Origin: Demequina gelatinilytica
Lineage (GTDB): Bacteria > Actinomycetota > Actinomycetes > Actinomycetales > Demequinaceae
Reading direction: 5' to 3'
Length of the DNA: 44,231 bases
NCBI RefSeq assembly: GCF_000971115.1
Contig: NZ_BBLV01000016.1
Location: 22,036 to 66,266 of the forward strand
Below the pieces are notes generated by a model. That model made no database searches. It saw only the letters and a list, made by a program, of their open reading frames with translations, and had not been told where the DNA came from. The translations under genes were made by a program, and so were the position numbers. The number at the start of each line of letters is the position of its first letter. Position 1 is the first letter of the stretch. This document shows, piece by piece, positions 16,007-25,474 of the stretch.

Positions 16007-16432
16007 ATGACCGCCGACCGCGCCTCGGGCGCCCTCCAGCTCCGCCTGGTCCTCCACGCGGAGGACCTCGACGCGGCGCTCGCGCTCTACCGCGACGCCC
16101 TCGGCATGCCCGTCGAGCTCGACCTCGCCACCTCCACCGAGGACGGCGACGCGCGGGTGGTGGTGCTCGACGCAGGCCGCGCCACGCTCGAGCTGGTCAA
16201 CGGCGCGCAGCGCTCGCTCATCGACTCGATCGAGGTGGGGCGCCCGGTCGCACGCGAGGTCAGGCTCGCGCTCGAGGTGGACGATGCTGCGGGCGCGACC
16301 TCGGCGGCACGTGCGGCAGGCGCGGAGCAGGTCGCCCCGCCCACGCGCACACCCTGGGGCTCGCTCAACGCGCGCCTCGAGACGCCCACCGGGGTCCAGC
16401 TCACGCTGTTCGAGCAGCTCGAGCCCGAGTAG
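16007..16432 (+). CDS. VOC-family (glyoxalase/bleomycin-resistance-like) protein
   Basis: This 141-residue protein shows the two-module beta-alpha-beta-beta-beta layout. The first module begins LRLVLHAEDLDAALALYRDALGMPVELD, the usual VOC opening, and the second ends with TPWGSLNARLETPTGVQLTLFE. Such proteins bind a divalent metal and act on, or sequester, small molecules. The substrate cannot be told from sequence. It starts 39 bases after the DUF4914 stop on the same strand. Confidence 0.85.
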   Translation: MTADRASGALQLRLVLHAEDLDAALALYRDALGMPVELDLATSTEDGDARVVVLDAGRATLELVNGAQRSLIDSIEVGRPVAREVRLALEVDDAAGATSAARAAGAEQVAPPTRTPWGSLNARLETPTGVQLTLFEQLEPE

Positions 16433-16479
16433 CCGTACGTCCCACCCACGGCGCCCGCCGCGGCCCTAGGTTGGAGGGC

Positions 16480-17094
16480 GTGACGCACGAGAACCAGATG
16501 AAGGCCGCGATGGCCGAGGTGCCCGTCGAGGACCCGAGCCGCACGGAGTACCAGAAGCTGAGCAACGACGAGTGGTTCAAGTACCGCTCCGGCCCCGAGC
16601 TCGCCGACATGCAGCGCGCGACGCTCGCACGGCTGCGCGAGCTCAACGCGGCCTACTACGACGATCCGGAGGGTTCGACCGCAGGCCTCGCGGACCTTGT
16701 CGGGGGATGCGGTCCGGGTCTCGACTACCGCCCGCCCCTGTACCTCGAGTACAAGGAGCGCGTCCGGTTCGGCGCGAACGTCTTCATCAACTCGAACCTC
16801 ATGATCCTGGGCTCGGGCGTGGTGACCATCGGCGACAACGCGCTCATCGGGCCCGACGCGCGCTTCTACACGGTCAACCACGCCTTCGACGTCGAGATCC
16901 GTCGCGAAGGCTGGGAGCGGGCCTTCCCCATCACCCTCGAGCCCGACGTCTGGCTGGGCGGCTCCGTGGTGATCTGCCCGGGCGTGACGATCGGCCGCGG
17001 CTCCGTGGTCGCCGCGGGCGCGGTGGTCACCAAGGATGTCCCGCCCATGTCCGTGGTCGCCGGCAACCCCGCGCGCGTGATCCGGACGCTGTGA
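16480..17094 (+). CDS. Maltose/galactoside O-acetyltransferase-like hexapeptide enzyme
   Basis: The protein has about 204 residues and would acetylate a sugar hydroxyl using acetyl-CoA. The N-terminal mac domain is visible (MKAAMAEVPV, then ARLRELN). The C-terminal left-handed beta helix shows hexapeptide repeats (VFINSNLMILGSGVVTIGDN), the catalytic-His segment YTVNHAFD and the conserved WLGGSVVICPGVTIGRGSVV. I use GTG at 16480; TTG at 16471 or ATG at 16498 are alternatives, as GGAGGG lies very close to 16480. It overlaps the next gene by four bases. Confidence 0.88.
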   Translation: MTHENQMKAAMAEVPVEDPSRTEYQKLSNDEWFKYRSGPELADMQRATLARLRELNAAYYDDPEGSTAGLADLVGGCGPGLDYRPPLYLEYKERVRFGANVFINSNLMILGSGVVTIGDNALIGPDARFYTVNHAFDVEIRREGWERAFPITLEPDVWLGGSVVICPGVTIGRGSVVAAGAVVTKDVPPMSVVAGNPARVIRTL

Positions 17095-18080
17095 CCGAGC
17101 TGCTCCCCACCCAGCGCGCGCTCGACCGCGCCGAGCTCGAGGCCGTCCTGGCGCCGCTCGGCACGGTCGTCGACCACTGGCTCCTCTCGGGCGGCACCTT
17201 CTCCGCGGTCCAGGGCGTCGAGCTCGGAGGCGGCGGGACCGTGGTGGTGAAGACGTCGGTACCGGACGCGCGCCGCCTGCTCGCGTACGAGCACGACATG
17301 CTGCGCTGCGAGCGAGACAACCTCGCGCTGGTCGCGGAGCTCGACATCCCCGCGCCGCGCGTGCTCCTCGACGACTTCACGCGCACGCACACGGACGTCG
17401 ACGTGCTGGTCATGACGATGATGCCGGGCATGGCGTGGGACGATGCGGCCCCGGTCATGACGCCCGAGGCGAACGAGGCCGCATCGGCGCAGGTCGGCGC
17501 GATCCTCGCGGAGCTCGGGCGGGTACGAGGGCCGCGCTTCGGCATGCCGGCGGAGCGGTTCCGCCTGGGCGGCGACACCTGGCCGAGCTTCATGAGGCGC
17601 CTGATCGACGCCACGGTGGACGATGCCGAGGCCTGGGGCGTGGACGTCGAGGCCGGGCGCCTGCGCGCGGGCCTGGAGGCCGCTGGCGGCTCGCTCGCGG
17701 AGGTGACGGTGCCCTCGCTGGTCCACGCGGACCTGTGGCACGGCAACGTCCTCGTCGATCCGAGCACCGGGCAGGTCACGGGCGTGGTCGACTTCGAGCG
17801 CTCGCTGTTCGGGGACCCGCTGTGGGGCCTTGCCGGCGGCGAGACGCACGCCTCGGGGCCGTTCGAGCCGGCCAAGGTGCGCGGCTACGAGGACGCCACG
17901 GGCGCGCCGCTGCGCATGGACCGTGCCGCGGAGCTCCGCGTCGCGCTGTACCGCCTGTGGTCGATGGCGGTGCAGCTCACCGAGATCGAGCCTCGCGGCT
18001 TCGCCGGCGACTGGGTCGAGGGGCATCGCGGCTCGATCCGCGCGAACCGGGAGAGGCTCTGCGCGATCCTCGGCGTCTGA
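17091..18080 (+). CDS. Aminoglycoside-phosphotransferase-fold (APH) kinase
   Basis: The protein has 329 residues from GTG at 17091, overlapping the upstream stop (GTGA). The kinase motifs are VVVKTSVP with the ATP-binding Lys, the catalytic loop HADLWHGNVLV (about 211-221) and the metal-binding VVDFERSLFGDP. APH-fold enzymes phosphorylate antibiotics, choline, fructosamines or homoserine; nothing here identifies the substrate. Coupling to a sugar O-acetyltransferase hints at a shared small-molecule substrate, which is inference. Confidence 0.85.
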   Translation: MTELLPTQRALDRAELEAVLAPLGTVVDHWLLSGGTFSAVQGVELGGGGTVVVKTSVPDARRLLAYEHDMLRCERDNLALVAELDIPAPRVLLDDFTRTHTDVDVLVMTMMPGMAWDDAAPVMTPEANEAASAQVGAILAELGRVRGPRFGMPAERFRLGGDTWPSFMRRLIDATVDDAEAWGVDVEAGRLRAGLEAAGGSLAEVTVPSLVHADLWHGNVLVDPSTGQVTGVVDFERSLFGDPLWGLAGGETHASGPFEPAKVRGYEDATGAPLRMDRAAELRVALYRLWSMAVQLTEIEPRGFAGDWVEGHRGSIRANRERLCAILGV

Positions 18081-18317
18081 GCTGCGCCGACGGTCGGCGA
18101 GCGCCGGCCTTCCGGAGTCGTGGGTGAGCGCATGGCCCCGGCCATGGAGCTCGACGAGGTCGGTGCGGCACGGGTTGCGGCTCTGGATGCGGAACTGGAC
18201 GGCGACATCGCGGGCGCGGCGGCGGCCCGTGCGCGCTCGGCGGGGTAGTCGCGATGGATGTCATCGCGTCTCGACGCTCTCCGGAGCGATGCGGATGCCG
18301 CGCGGTGCGCGCGCCCG

Positions 18318-19184
18318 TCACTCTCCCGCGTTCTCCTGGAGCCACGCGATCACCGCATCCGCGACCTCGCGCCAACCCGAGTCGATCGCGATCGAATGGC
18401 CGCGGCCAGGGAACTCGCGGAACTCGGTCGGACCGGGGTTCCGGCTCTGCAGCTTGAGGGTCGCCCGGTTGATCGCGGGCGCGACCAGGTGGTCGACCTC
18501 GCCTCCGATGATGAGCAGCGGGCCGCGGGCGGGGTTGTCGAGGTCCACGGCCGCCTCGGAGCGCGGCTGGAAGCGGGCCGCCGCGGCCTGGAACAGCGGA
18601 CGCGCGGGAGCCGCGACATGCATCGTCTCCCACAGGCGGCGTGCCTCCTCCTTGCCCAGCCCGTTGGCCCACGCGTACTCGAACTGAGGGAGCGTGAGCC
18701 GGATGGCGCGCGAGCGGTTGGCGGGGTTGCCCAGCACGGGCGACGAGGCGCGCAGCACCGGCAGCGGCAACGGCAGCACGCCCTTGATGGGCGCGGGCTC
18801 GATCGCGACGGTCGCGCGTGCGAGGCCCAGCCCGGCCACCTTCTGCGCGAGCAGCCCTCCGAACGAGTGGCCGACCACGAACGGCGGGAGGTCGAGCGCG
18901 GCGATCACCGCCGCGACATGGTCGGCGGCCTCCTGGATCCCCACGCCGGCCACGGCGTCCGGGTCCGCGAGCGCGGACTCGAACGTCTCGGGCTCGCGCG
19001 GCCATGCGACGGCGACGGACGTCATCCCGTGCTCGAGGAGCAGCTCCTGCCAGGGGCTCCAACCGTCCGCGACGGCCCACAGCCCGTGGATGAGGACCAC
19101 CCCGGGCCGCCCGGAGGCGTTGACCGCATCGATCTGCTGCTGCTCGCGCGCCGTGATGGGCGCGGGGGGATCGGCGACGGTCAT
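18318..19184 (-). CDS. Alpha/beta hydrolase
   Basis: This 288-residue protein starts with ATG at 19184 after GGAGGG. The fold's oxyanion region VVLIHGLW (about 29-36), the nucleophile elbow GHSFGG (about 105-110) and the catalytic His in GRGHSI near the C-terminus are present. An acidic residue in GGEVDHL fits the third triad position. No signal peptide is seen. The substrate is unknown; esterase or lipase-like activity is the general expectation. Confidence 0.88.
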   Translation of the reverse strand: MTVADPPAPITAREQQQIDAVNASGRPGVVLIHGLWAVADGWSPWQELLLEHGMTSVAVAWPREPETFESALADPDAVAGVGIQEAADHVAAVIAALDLPPFVVGHSFGGLLAQKVAGLGLARATVAIEPAPIKGVLPLPLPVLRASSPVLGNPANRSRAIRLTLPQFEYAWANGLGKEEARRLWETMHVAAPARPLFQAAAARFQPRSEAAVDLDNPARGPLLIIGGEVDHLVAPAINRATLKLQSRNPGPTEFREFPGRGHSIAIDSGWREVADAVIAWLQENAGE

Positions 19185-19298
19185 GGAACCCTCCGGGGAC
19201 TCGCCAACGGGGGCGCTCACCCCCGACGCGACGCTAACCCCCGCACCCACCCGAGCGGTAGGCCCTGGGCGCTTTCGGCGGATTCGTGCGCGTGAGCG

Positions 19299-20216
19299 TC
19301 ACACGCCGGCGAGCGCGAGCCGCTCCTCGCCGTCGCGCAGGATCGCCGCCGTCACGGCGCCCGGACCGCCATGGAGGTGCTCGAAGACGGCGTTGTAGCA
19401 CGCAAGCCAGACCGACGTCGCCCACGCGACCTCGACCTCGTCGGGCGTGAGCGTCCTCCCCGTCGCCTCCTCGTAGGCGGCGAGGACGCGTGCTCCCGTC
19501 GCGATGTCGGCCGCCGCACCCGCGTCGGGGGTCGCGGGATGATCGAGCGCGAGCGTGCCGACCAGGACCGCCTCGGGACGCAGCACGATCGAGTCCCAGT
19601 CGTGCACGATCGCCCGGTCCCCCCGCCACCGCACGTTGAGCCCGTTGAGGTCCGCGTGCCCGAGCACCGCCGGGAGTTCGCTCGCCTCGAGCCGGCTCCG
19701 CGCGGCCCTCGCGAGCGCCGCGAGCGCGGGCGGGAGATCGGGCTCGATCCGGTGCGGGTCCCAGCGAGCGGACGATGCGGGCGGCCACACCCGTGCGGCG
19801 GCGCGATGGTCGTAGTGGAGCCACGGCGTCGGCGCGAGCCCTCGCGCCTCGACCTCCGCGAGCGCCGCGACGATGCGTGCGAGAAGGCTCGCGTACAGGG
19901 CGGGGGCGTCGCCGTCCGGGGTGAAGACCCCCTCGGGACGCCACTCCTCGGCCGTGAGCCACGCATCGTCCCCGAGCGGGTCGGGTCCCGCCACCAGGTC
20001 GGGGGCGTCGATCCCGGCGTCGAGCGCCGCGCGGTGGGCGCGTGCGACGATCGCGAGCCGATCTCCCCCGCCCCGCCGCTTGACGGCGAACCGCCGCCCA
20101 TCCTCGAGGCGGACGCCCCACACGTCCGACATCGAGGAGGCCTCGAAGAACACCTCCGCGGGCGTGGATCCCAGGCGTGACACGACCCAGCGGGTCACAG
20201 GCTCGTCGAGCGTCAT
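19299..20216 (-). CDS. APH-fold phosphotransferase
   Basis: This 305-residue protein has the kinase Lys in FAVKRRGG (about 43-50), the catalytic loop GHADLNGLNV (about 186-195) and the metal-binding IVHDWDS (about 202-208). It is a second APH-type kinase within 3 kb but only distantly similar to the one at 17091. The N-terminal STPAEVFFEASSMSDVWGV resembles the glycine-loop region of fructosamine- and homoserine-kinase-like members. The substrate is unknown. A 20-base gap separates its start from the stop of the lipoprotein gene upstream, so cotranscription is possible. Confidence 0.85.
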   Translation of the reverse strand: MTLDEPVTRWVVSRLGSTPAEVFFEASSMSDVWGVRLEDGRRFAVKRRGGGDRLAIVARAHRAALDAGIDAPDLVAGPDPLGDDAWLTAEEWRPEGVFTPDGDAPALYASLLARIVAALAEVEARGLAPTPWLHYDHRAAARVWPPASSARWDPHRIEPDLPPALAALARAARSRLEASELPAVLGHADLNGLNVRWRGDRAIVHDWDSIVLRPEAVLVGTLALDHPATPDAGAAADIATGARVLAAYEEATGRTLTPDEVEVAWATSVWLACYNAVFEHLHGGPGAVTAAILRDGEERLALAGV

Positions 20217-20236
20217 GGCATGACGCTAGCGCCCGC

Positions 20237-21085
20237 TCAGCGCGGGTAGGCGGCGATCACGCCGGCGTACGGCCCCAGGAAGGACGTGGGCTCGGAGCCG
20301 CCGGAGATCCATAGCTGGGAGATCTGGCCGTCGAGGTACAGCGCATCCTCCACGCCCAGCTCGTCGCGGAACATCGTCGCGAAGTCCCACAGGTTGACGT
20401 AGGTGCGCGTGATGACCAGGTAGACGGTGCCGCCGTCGGGGCTGACCCCGACGCCGGTGCGCAGCGCGGTGTTGGCGCTGCCCTCGGTGAACTGCGGGTG
20501 GATCTCGCCGTCGAGCAGCAGCGCGGGCCCGGACTGGGTCGCCTGCGCGACGCCCGCGGGGTCGTACAGCGTCGAGTCGACCACCGCGGCGGTGCCGTCC
20601 TCGCGGATCTCGAACACCGCGTTGGGCTTGAGGTGGAAGTTGCCGTAGCCGTCCGCGAGGTTGAGGGCACGCAGCTCCTCGCCATCGGCCACCAGGAGCC
20701 CTCCGGGCGTGAGGTCGTCGGAGAAGATCCCGGCGTTGGTGAGCACCGCGATGCCGGGATGCGCGTCGATGTACTCCTCGAGGTCGGTGCCGTCGGGGTC
20801 CTGCGGCCAGTCGACGTGCACGTCCCACGCGTCGAGGTCGAGCGTCACCACGCCGTAGGACCCGTGCTCGGCGAGGTCGATGACCTCGACGGGCACGTCC
20901 ACGGCTTGGGCATCCGGCGTGGAGGTTCCGGTGGACACAGCCTCGGACGCGGTCGCGGTGGGTGCAGGCAGCCCGGAGGAGCTCGGTTCGCCGATGTCGA
21001 CGCTGGTCTCGGAGCCGTCCGAGCCTCCCAGCCACGAGCAGCCGGCGAGCGGGAGCGCCACGAGGGCGACGAGGAGGGGGCGCAC
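20237..21085 (-). CDS. Phosphodiester glycosidase (DUF2233/NAGPA-like) lipoprotein
   Basis: This 282-residue protein has a signal peptide ending in the lipobox LAGC (about 13-16), then a Ser/Thr/Pro linker. The enzymatic domain shows LTNAGIFSDDLTPGGLLV, GYGNFHLKPNAVF, RTGVGVSPDG and LYLDGQISQLW. This order matches the DUF2233 subgroup of the phosphodiester alpha-GlcNAcase superfamily, which hydrolyses sugar phosphodiester bonds. It should act on the outer face of the membrane, perhaps on wall polymers. Confidence 0.85.
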   Translation of the reverse strand: MRPLLVALVALPLAGCSWLGGSDGSETSVDIGEPSSSGLPAPTATASEAVSTGTSTPDAQAVDVPVEVIDLAEHGSYGVVTLDLDAWDVHVDWPQDPDGTDLEEYIDAHPGIAVLTNAGIFSDDLTPGGLLVADGEELRALNLADGYGNFHLKPNAVFEIREDGTAAVVDSTLYDPAGVAQATQSGPALLLDGEIHPQFTEGSANTALRTGVGVSPDGGTVYLVITRTYVNLWDFATMFRDELGVEDALYLDGQISQLWISGGSEPTSFLGPYAGVIAAYPR

Positions 21086-21169
21086 GCCCCGAGGCTACGC
21101 GAGGGAAGCCCGGGGGCGCGCCAACCGTTGTCCTCACGGACCCACCGTCACCCGATCAGAGGAGCACCC

Positions 21170-22060
21170 ATGTCCGACAACCCCGCCGCCGCACCCCGTC
21201 CCCTCGTCGTCGCGGTGCTCGGGACCGGCATCATGGGCGCCGCGATGGCGCGCAACCTGGTGCGCGGCGGGCACCAGGTCCGCGTGTGGAACCGCACGCA
21301 TGCGACGGCCGCGGCGCTCGCCGCGGACGGCGCCTCGGTCACGCTGACCCCGTCGGAGGCGGTCCACGAGGCCGATGCGGTGCTCACCATGGTGCATGAC
21401 GGGGCCGCCGCGATCGAGGTGATGCGGCAGGCGGCGCCCGGGCTGCGCGCGGGCACGCTGTGGATCCAGTCCTCGACGGTGGGCCTCGAGACGCTGCCGG
21501 ACCTGGTCGCGCTCGCGGAGGAGCTCGAGGTGGTGCTGATCGACGCGCCGGTGCTCGGCACGCGCGAGCCCGCGGAGGCGGGGCGCCTGACCGTGCTGGC
21601 GGCCGGACCGCTCGATGTCCGTGACACCGCGATGACCGTCTTCGACACCGTCGCCACGCGCACCGTATGGACCGGGGACGATGCCGCGGCGGGCACGGCG
21701 CAGCGCCTCAAGCTGGTCGCGAACTCGTGGGTGCTCGCCGTCAACAACGCCGCCGGCGAGACGCTCGCGCTCGCCCGTGGGCTCGGGGTCGAGCCACAGG
21801 CCTTCCTCGATCTCATCGAGGGTGGCCCGCTCGACCTCGGCTACCTTCACGCGAAGGCGGCGCTCATCCTCGAGGACCGGCTCGCCGAGGCGAGCTTCGG
21901 GGCGGCGACGGCCGCCAAGGACGCCGCGCTCATCACCCACGCCGCCGCCTCCGCCGGGGTGCGCGTGGATGCCCTCGACGGGGCGCGCGAGCGCCTGGTC
22001 CGCATCGTCGAGGCGGGGCACGGCGATGAGGACATGGCGGCCGCGTACCGCGCGAGCTGA
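21170..22060 (+). CDS. NAD(P)-dependent oxidoreductase, 3-hydroxyisobutyrate dehydrogenase family
   Basis: This 296-residue protein has the Rossmann signature VLGTGIMGAAMARNLVRGGH (about 15-34), followed by VWNRTHATAAAL. The substrate-binding signature is modified to DAPVLGTREPAEAGRLTVL (usually DAPVSGG), and the catalytic Lys lies in AQRLKLVANSW. Members reduce or oxidise beta-hydroxyacids or imines; the altered loop prevents a more exact call. The start is ATG at 21170 behind GAGGAGC. Confidence 0.85.
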   Translation: MSDNPAAAPRPLVVAVLGTGIMGAAMARNLVRGGHQVRVWNRTHATAAALAADGASVTLTPSEAVHEADAVLTMVHDGAAAIEVMRQAAPGLRAGTLWIQSSTVGLETLPDLVALAEELEVVLIDAPVLGTREPAEAGRLTVLAAGPLDVRDTAMTVFDTVATRTVWTGDDAAAGTAQRLKLVANSWVLAVNNAAGETLALARGLGVEPQAFLDLIEGGPLDLGYLHAKAALILEDRLAEASFGAATAAKDAALITHAAASAGVRVDALDGARERLVRIVEAGHGDEDMAAAYRAS

Positions 22061-22082
22061 CCCCGAGCGGCGCCGAGGGAGC

Positions 22083-22685
22083 TCAGAAGACGAACGTGAT
22101 GGAGCTGACGACGCCGTAGGCCACCAGGCCTCCGAACGCGAGGAGAACGGACCCGGCGAGCACCGCTGCCCACCAGGGGAGACCGCGCGCGCACCATCGA
22201 GCAACCGGCCAGTACAGCGCGACGATCGCCGCGACCGACAGCACGTGCGCCATGAAGAACAGCAGGCCAGCGGACCCCAGCACGAGCCCCAGGACGGGCA
22301 GCGCGAGCAGCGGCACCACCGGGACCCAGCGCGCCAGCGCGAGCCTGCCGCCGGTGACGGCGTAGGCGAAGGCCCGCAACGTCAGGAGCGCCCACGCGAG
22401 CGCGGTGCCCGCCAGCACGGAGGCGCTTCCCGGGCCCTGCCAGCGGTCCTCGCCCCACAGGAGCAGGAACGCGAACGGCAGCGTCACTCCCGGGAGGAGT
22501 GCGAGGACCAGCGTGGCGGCGAGGACCAGGTTCTCCCCCGGCGACCGCGGATGCCGATCCCGCGGCGAGAGCTCCACGGGCGCCGCGAAGACGGGCGGCC
22601 CCTCGGAGGCGACCACCGGCGGGGCGGGGCCGTCGTCGGGATGCCAGCTCCAGCGCCCGTCTGCGCCCCCTCGCCCCTCAGCCAT
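22083..22685 (-). CDS. Hypothetical multi-pass membrane protein
   Basis: The 200-residue protein starts with ATG at 22685 (MAEGRGG); four more codons are possible upstream. The N-terminal 45 residues are hydrophilic and Pro-rich with WSWHPDDGP. About five hydrophobic helices follow between residues 50 and 195. No family is recognised. It converges with the oxidoreductase gene and lies downstream of the amino-acid ABC operon on the same strand. Confidence 0.65.
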   Translation of the reverse strand: MAEGRGGADGRWSWHPDDGPAPPVVASEGPPVFAAPVELSPRDRHPRSPGENLVLAATLVLALLPGVTLPFAFLLLWGEDRWQGPGSASVLAGTALAWALLTLRAFAYAVTGGRLALARWVPVVPLLALPVLGLVLGSAGLLFFMAHVLSVAAIVALYWPVARWCARGLPWWAAVLAGSVLLAFGGLVAYGVVSSITFVF

Positions 22686-22718
22686 GGCACGCATCATGCC
22701 GCGCGCGCACCGTCGGGT

Positions 22719-23483
22719 CTACAGCACGTGCACGAGGAAGTCCTTGGTGCGCTCGTGCGTGGGCGCGTCGATGACCTGCGACGCGGGCCCCTCCTCGACC
22801 ACCAGGCCGTCGTCCATGAACACCACGTGATCGGCGACCTCGCGCGCGAAGCCGATCTCATGGGTCACCACCACCATGGTCATGCCGCGTGCTGCGAGGT
22901 CCTTCATCACGGCGAGCACCTCGCCCACGAGCTCGGGGTCGAGCGCCGACGTCGGCTCGTCGAAGAGCATGATCTCGGGATCCATCGCGAGCGCGCGGGC
23001 GATCGCCACACGCTGCTGCTGGCCGCCCGAGAGCTGCGCCGGGTAGTGGTCCATGCGGTCGGACAGGCCCACGCGCTCGAGGAGCTCCGTCGCCTTGGTC
23101 CTGGCCTCCGCCTTGGAGCGTTTGAGGACCTGCACCTGCGCCTCGACCACGTTCTCGAGCGCCGTCATGTGCGGGAACAGGTGGAAGCGCTGGAAGACCA
23201 TGCCGATCCGGGAGCGCTGCCGCGCGATCGCGGTCGGGTGCAGCCGGTGCAGCGTGCCCGAGGCGTCCTCGCGGTAGCCGAGCAGCTCCCCCTCGATGCG
23301 CACCGAGCCGCCGGTGAGCACCTCGAGCTCGTTGAGGCAGCGCAGCAGCGTGGACTTGCCCGAGCCCGAAGGACCGAGCACCACGCACACCTCGCCGGGC
23401 TGGACCGTGAGGTCCACGCCCTTGAGGACGTGCAGCTCGCCGAACATCTTGTGCGCCTCGCGCACCTCGACCATCGCGGTCAC
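22719..23483 (-). CDS. Polar amino-acid ABC transporter, ATP-binding protein
   Basis: This 254-residue ATPase has all ABC motifs: Walker [10 protein letters not shown], the Q-loop [13 protein letters not shown], the signature LSGGQQQR, Walker [14 protein letters not shown] and the switch His in VTHEIGF. The sequence is of the GlnQ/HisP type. The start is GTG at 23483, overlapping the permease stop by four bases; ATG at 23474 is the alternative. It is the third gene of the binding protein-permease-ATPase operon. Confidence 0.93.
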   Translation of the reverse strand: MTAMVEVREAHKMFGELHVLKGVDLTVQPGEVCVVLGPSGSGKSTLLRCLNELEVLTGGSVRIEGELLGYREDASGTLHRLHPTAIARQRSRIGMVFQRFHLFPHMTALENVVEAQVQVLKRSKAEARTKATELLERVGLSDRMDHYPAQLSGGQQQRVAIARALAMDPEIMLFDEPTSALDPELVGEVLAVMKDLAARGMTMVVVTHEIGFAREVADHVVFMDDGLVVEEGPASQVIDAPTHERTKDFLVHVL

Positions 23484-24445
23484 GGGGTCACCTCCAGGAA
23501 GGGGTCGTCCTTGGCGGTGCCGGACGCCTTGATCGCCGCCTGCCGCCCGAGGCGGGGCGCACGCGGTCCACGCCTCCGAGGCGTGGTCTCGCCGGTGCCC
23601 CGGCCGTAGTACCGCTCGAGGTAGTGCTGGCCGACCATGAGGACGGACGTGATGAGCAGGTACCAGAACGCGCTCACGATGAGCAGCGGGATCGGCTCGA
23701 AGATGCGGTTGCCGATCGCGTTGGTCGCAAACGTCAGGTCCAGCGTGAAGGGCACCGCGGACACGAGCGACGTGGTCTTCAGCATCGAGATCGTCTCGTT
23801 GCCCGTCGGCGGCACGATGACGCGCATCGCCTGCGGGATCACGATGCGCCGCAGGATGGTCGACTCCTTCATGCCGAGCGCCCGCGCCGCCTCCTCCTGG
23901 CCGGGGTCCACCGACCCGAGCCCGGCACGGACGATCTCCGCAAGGTAGGCGGCCTCGTTGAGCCCGAGGCCCAGCAGCGCCGCCCAGAAGGCCGTGATGA
24001 CCGTCTGCGTCTCGAAGGTGACGAACTCGGGACCGAACGGGATGCCGAGCGACAGCGTCGGGTAGAGCACCGAGATGAGGCCCCAGAACACCAGCTGGGT
24101 CCAGATCGGGGTGCCGCGGAACAGCCAGATGTAGAACCACGCGACCGAGCGCAGCACGGGGTTGTCCGAGCGGCGCATGATCGCGAGGATCACGGCGAGC
24201 ACGATGCCGATGAGCATCGACCCGACCGTGAGGATGAGCGTCCAGCCGACGCCACGGATGACGGTGACGTCGCGCAGGTACAGCCCGACGGTATCCCAGG
24301 CGAACTTGGGGTTGGTCACGAGCGCGTGCACCGCCATCGCGGCGAGCACGACCACGATGGCGGCGGCGATCCAACGCCCGGGGCGCGGCACGGGGCGCGC
24401 GTGGATCCGGTTGGGCACCGGGTCGGCGTGCGTGGGCTGGGTCAT
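23480..24445 (-). CDS. Polar amino-acid ABC transporter, permease
   Basis: This 321-residue inner-membrane permease starts with ATG at 24445 after AGAAGGAGA. It has a Pro-rich N-terminus, a first helix at about 22-42 and the HisM/GlnP-type membrane domain. The EAA loop is [27 protein letters not shown] (about 188-210). A charged C-terminal tail follows the last helix. A single permease gene suggests a homodimeric channel. Expected substrates are polar amino acids; which one cannot be read from sequence. Confidence 0.92.
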   Translation of the reverse strand: MTQPTHADPVPNRIHARPVPRPGRWIAAAIVVVLAAMAVHALVTNPKFAWDTVGLYLRDVTVIRGVGWTLILTVGSMLIGIVLAVILAIMRRSDNPVLRSVAWFYIWLFRGTPIWTQLVFWGLISVLYPTLSLGIPFGPEFVTFETQTVITAFWAALLGLGLNEAAYLAEIVRAGLGSVDPGQEEAARALGMKESTILRRIVIPQAMRVIVPPTGNETISMLKTTSLVSAVPFTLDLTFATNAIGNRIFEPIPLLIVSAFWYLLITSVLMVGQHYLERYYGRGTGETTPRRRGPRAPRLGRQAAIKASGTAKDDPFLEVTP

Positions 24446-24475
24446 CGCTGTCTCCTTCTCTCGGACGCGAGACGA

Positions 24476-24518
24476 CCGGCACATCGTCCCTCCTCTCCCG
24501 GGTGGGACGATGCGCCGG
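24476..24518. other. Intercistronic stem-loop between binding-protein and permease genes
   Basis: Arms at 24476-24490 and 24504-24518 pair at 14 of 15 positions around a 13-base loop. No U-run follows in the transcribed (minus) direction, so it fits an mRNA-stabilising or partially terminating structure that keeps binding protein in excess over permease. The right arm contains a GGACGATGC motif and the left arm a near copy. Confidence 0.6.
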
Positions 24519-24527
24519 CGGCTCGGG

Positions 24528-25451
24528 TCAGGAGGCCGGGTTGACCTCGGCCGTGGTGAGCATGCCGTCCGAGGCGCCCCACGCGTCGAGGATGCTCTTC
24601 AGCGTGCCATCGTCCATGAGGCCCTGCAGAGCGAGCGCGATCGCATCGGTGACCTCGGAGCCCTGCGCCGTGACGATGCCCTGCGACGCGGTCGCGAAGG
24701 CGTCGCCCAGCTGCTCGAGCTGGTCGCCGGTCTGGGTGACCGCGTAGCCGATGATCGGCGAGTCCGCGAAGAGCACGTCGGCCTTGCCGCCGACCACGTT
24801 GGTCGCGGCGTCGGCCTGCGAGTCGTAGTTGAGCACGTCGAGCGCGTCCTTGCCGGCGGCGTCGCAGTCGGCGGCCATCTGGTTGGCCTCGTCCTGCTGG
24901 ACGGTGCCGGTCTGCACCGCGACGGTCGCGCCGCACAGGTCGGCGGCGTCGATGCCGGCGGGGTTGCCTGCGGCCACCGCGTAGGCCTCGCCCACGCTGA
25001 GGTAGGACGTCATGTCGGCGACGGCCTCGCGCTCAGCGGTGATGGTGAAGGAGCTGATGCCGGCATCGAACTTGGTGCCGATGGACGGGATGATCGAGTC
25101 GAATGCCGCGGACTGGATCTCGGCCTCGAGGCCCAGCGCCGCGGCGATGGCCTCGGAGATGTCCACGTCGTAGCCGATCGGGGTCTGGCCGTCGACGTCG
25201 AGGTACTCGGCGGGCGCGTAGGTGGTCTCCATGCCGACGCGGAGCGTGCCGCGGTCCACCACGTCCTGCGGCAGGAGCGCGACAGCCTCCTCGTTGACCG
25301 CGACCGTGCTCGGGTCGAAGCCCTCGGCGGCCGCGGTGGCGGTGCCGGTGCTCGTGCCGGTCGACGTGCCCGTCTCCTGCGAGGCGTAGGTGCAGGCGGA
25401 CAGGGACACGGCGGTCATCGCGGCGATCGCGACGAGGGCAGGCTTGCGCAT
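24528..25451 (-). CDS. Polar amino-acid ABC transporter, substrate-binding lipoprotein
   Basis: This 307-residue protein starts with ATG at 25451 after GAAGGAGC. It has a signal peptide with the lipobox LSAC (about 17-20) and a Thr/Gly linker. The SBP_bac_3 domain shows LRVGMETTYAPAEYLDVDG, GYDVDISEAIAAALG, a FDAGISSFTIT segment and VAVQTGTVQQDE. It should capture the amino acid outside the cell and deliver it to the permease. It is the first gene of the operon, with repeat and palindrome elements upstream. Confidence 0.92.
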   Translation of the reverse strand: MRKPALVAIAAMTAVSLSACTYASQETGTSTGTSTGTATAAAEGFDPSTVAVNEEAVALLPQDVVDRGTLRVGMETTYAPAEYLDVDGQTPIGYDVDISEAIAAALGLEAEIQSAAFDSIIPSIGTKFDAGISSFTITAEREAVADMTSYLSVGEAYAVAAGNPAGIDAADLCGATVAVQTGTVQQDEANQMAADCDAAGKDALDVLNYDSQADAATNVVGGKADVLFADSPIIGYAVTQTGDQLEQLGDAFATASQGIVTAQGSEVTDAIALALQGLMDDGTLKSILDAWGASDGMLTTAEVNPAS

Positions 25452-25474
25452 AGGGGTGCTCCTTCGAGGGGTGT

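Noticed and set aside
18132..18248. 38-codon plus-strand ORF (MAPAMELDEVGAARVAAL...) between convergent genes
   Set aside because: It has no ribosome site, is Ala-rich and lacks any recognisable domain. It is as likely to be chance in GC-rich DNA. The rest of 18081-18317 shows only a short CGCCGAC/GTCGGCG inverted repeat.
20300..20345. Missing LDGGGS motif in the phosphodiester glycosidase as a sign of an inactive enzyme
   Set aside because: The DUF2233 subgroup normally has LDGxISxLW at this place, so the sequence is ordinary for its subgroup.
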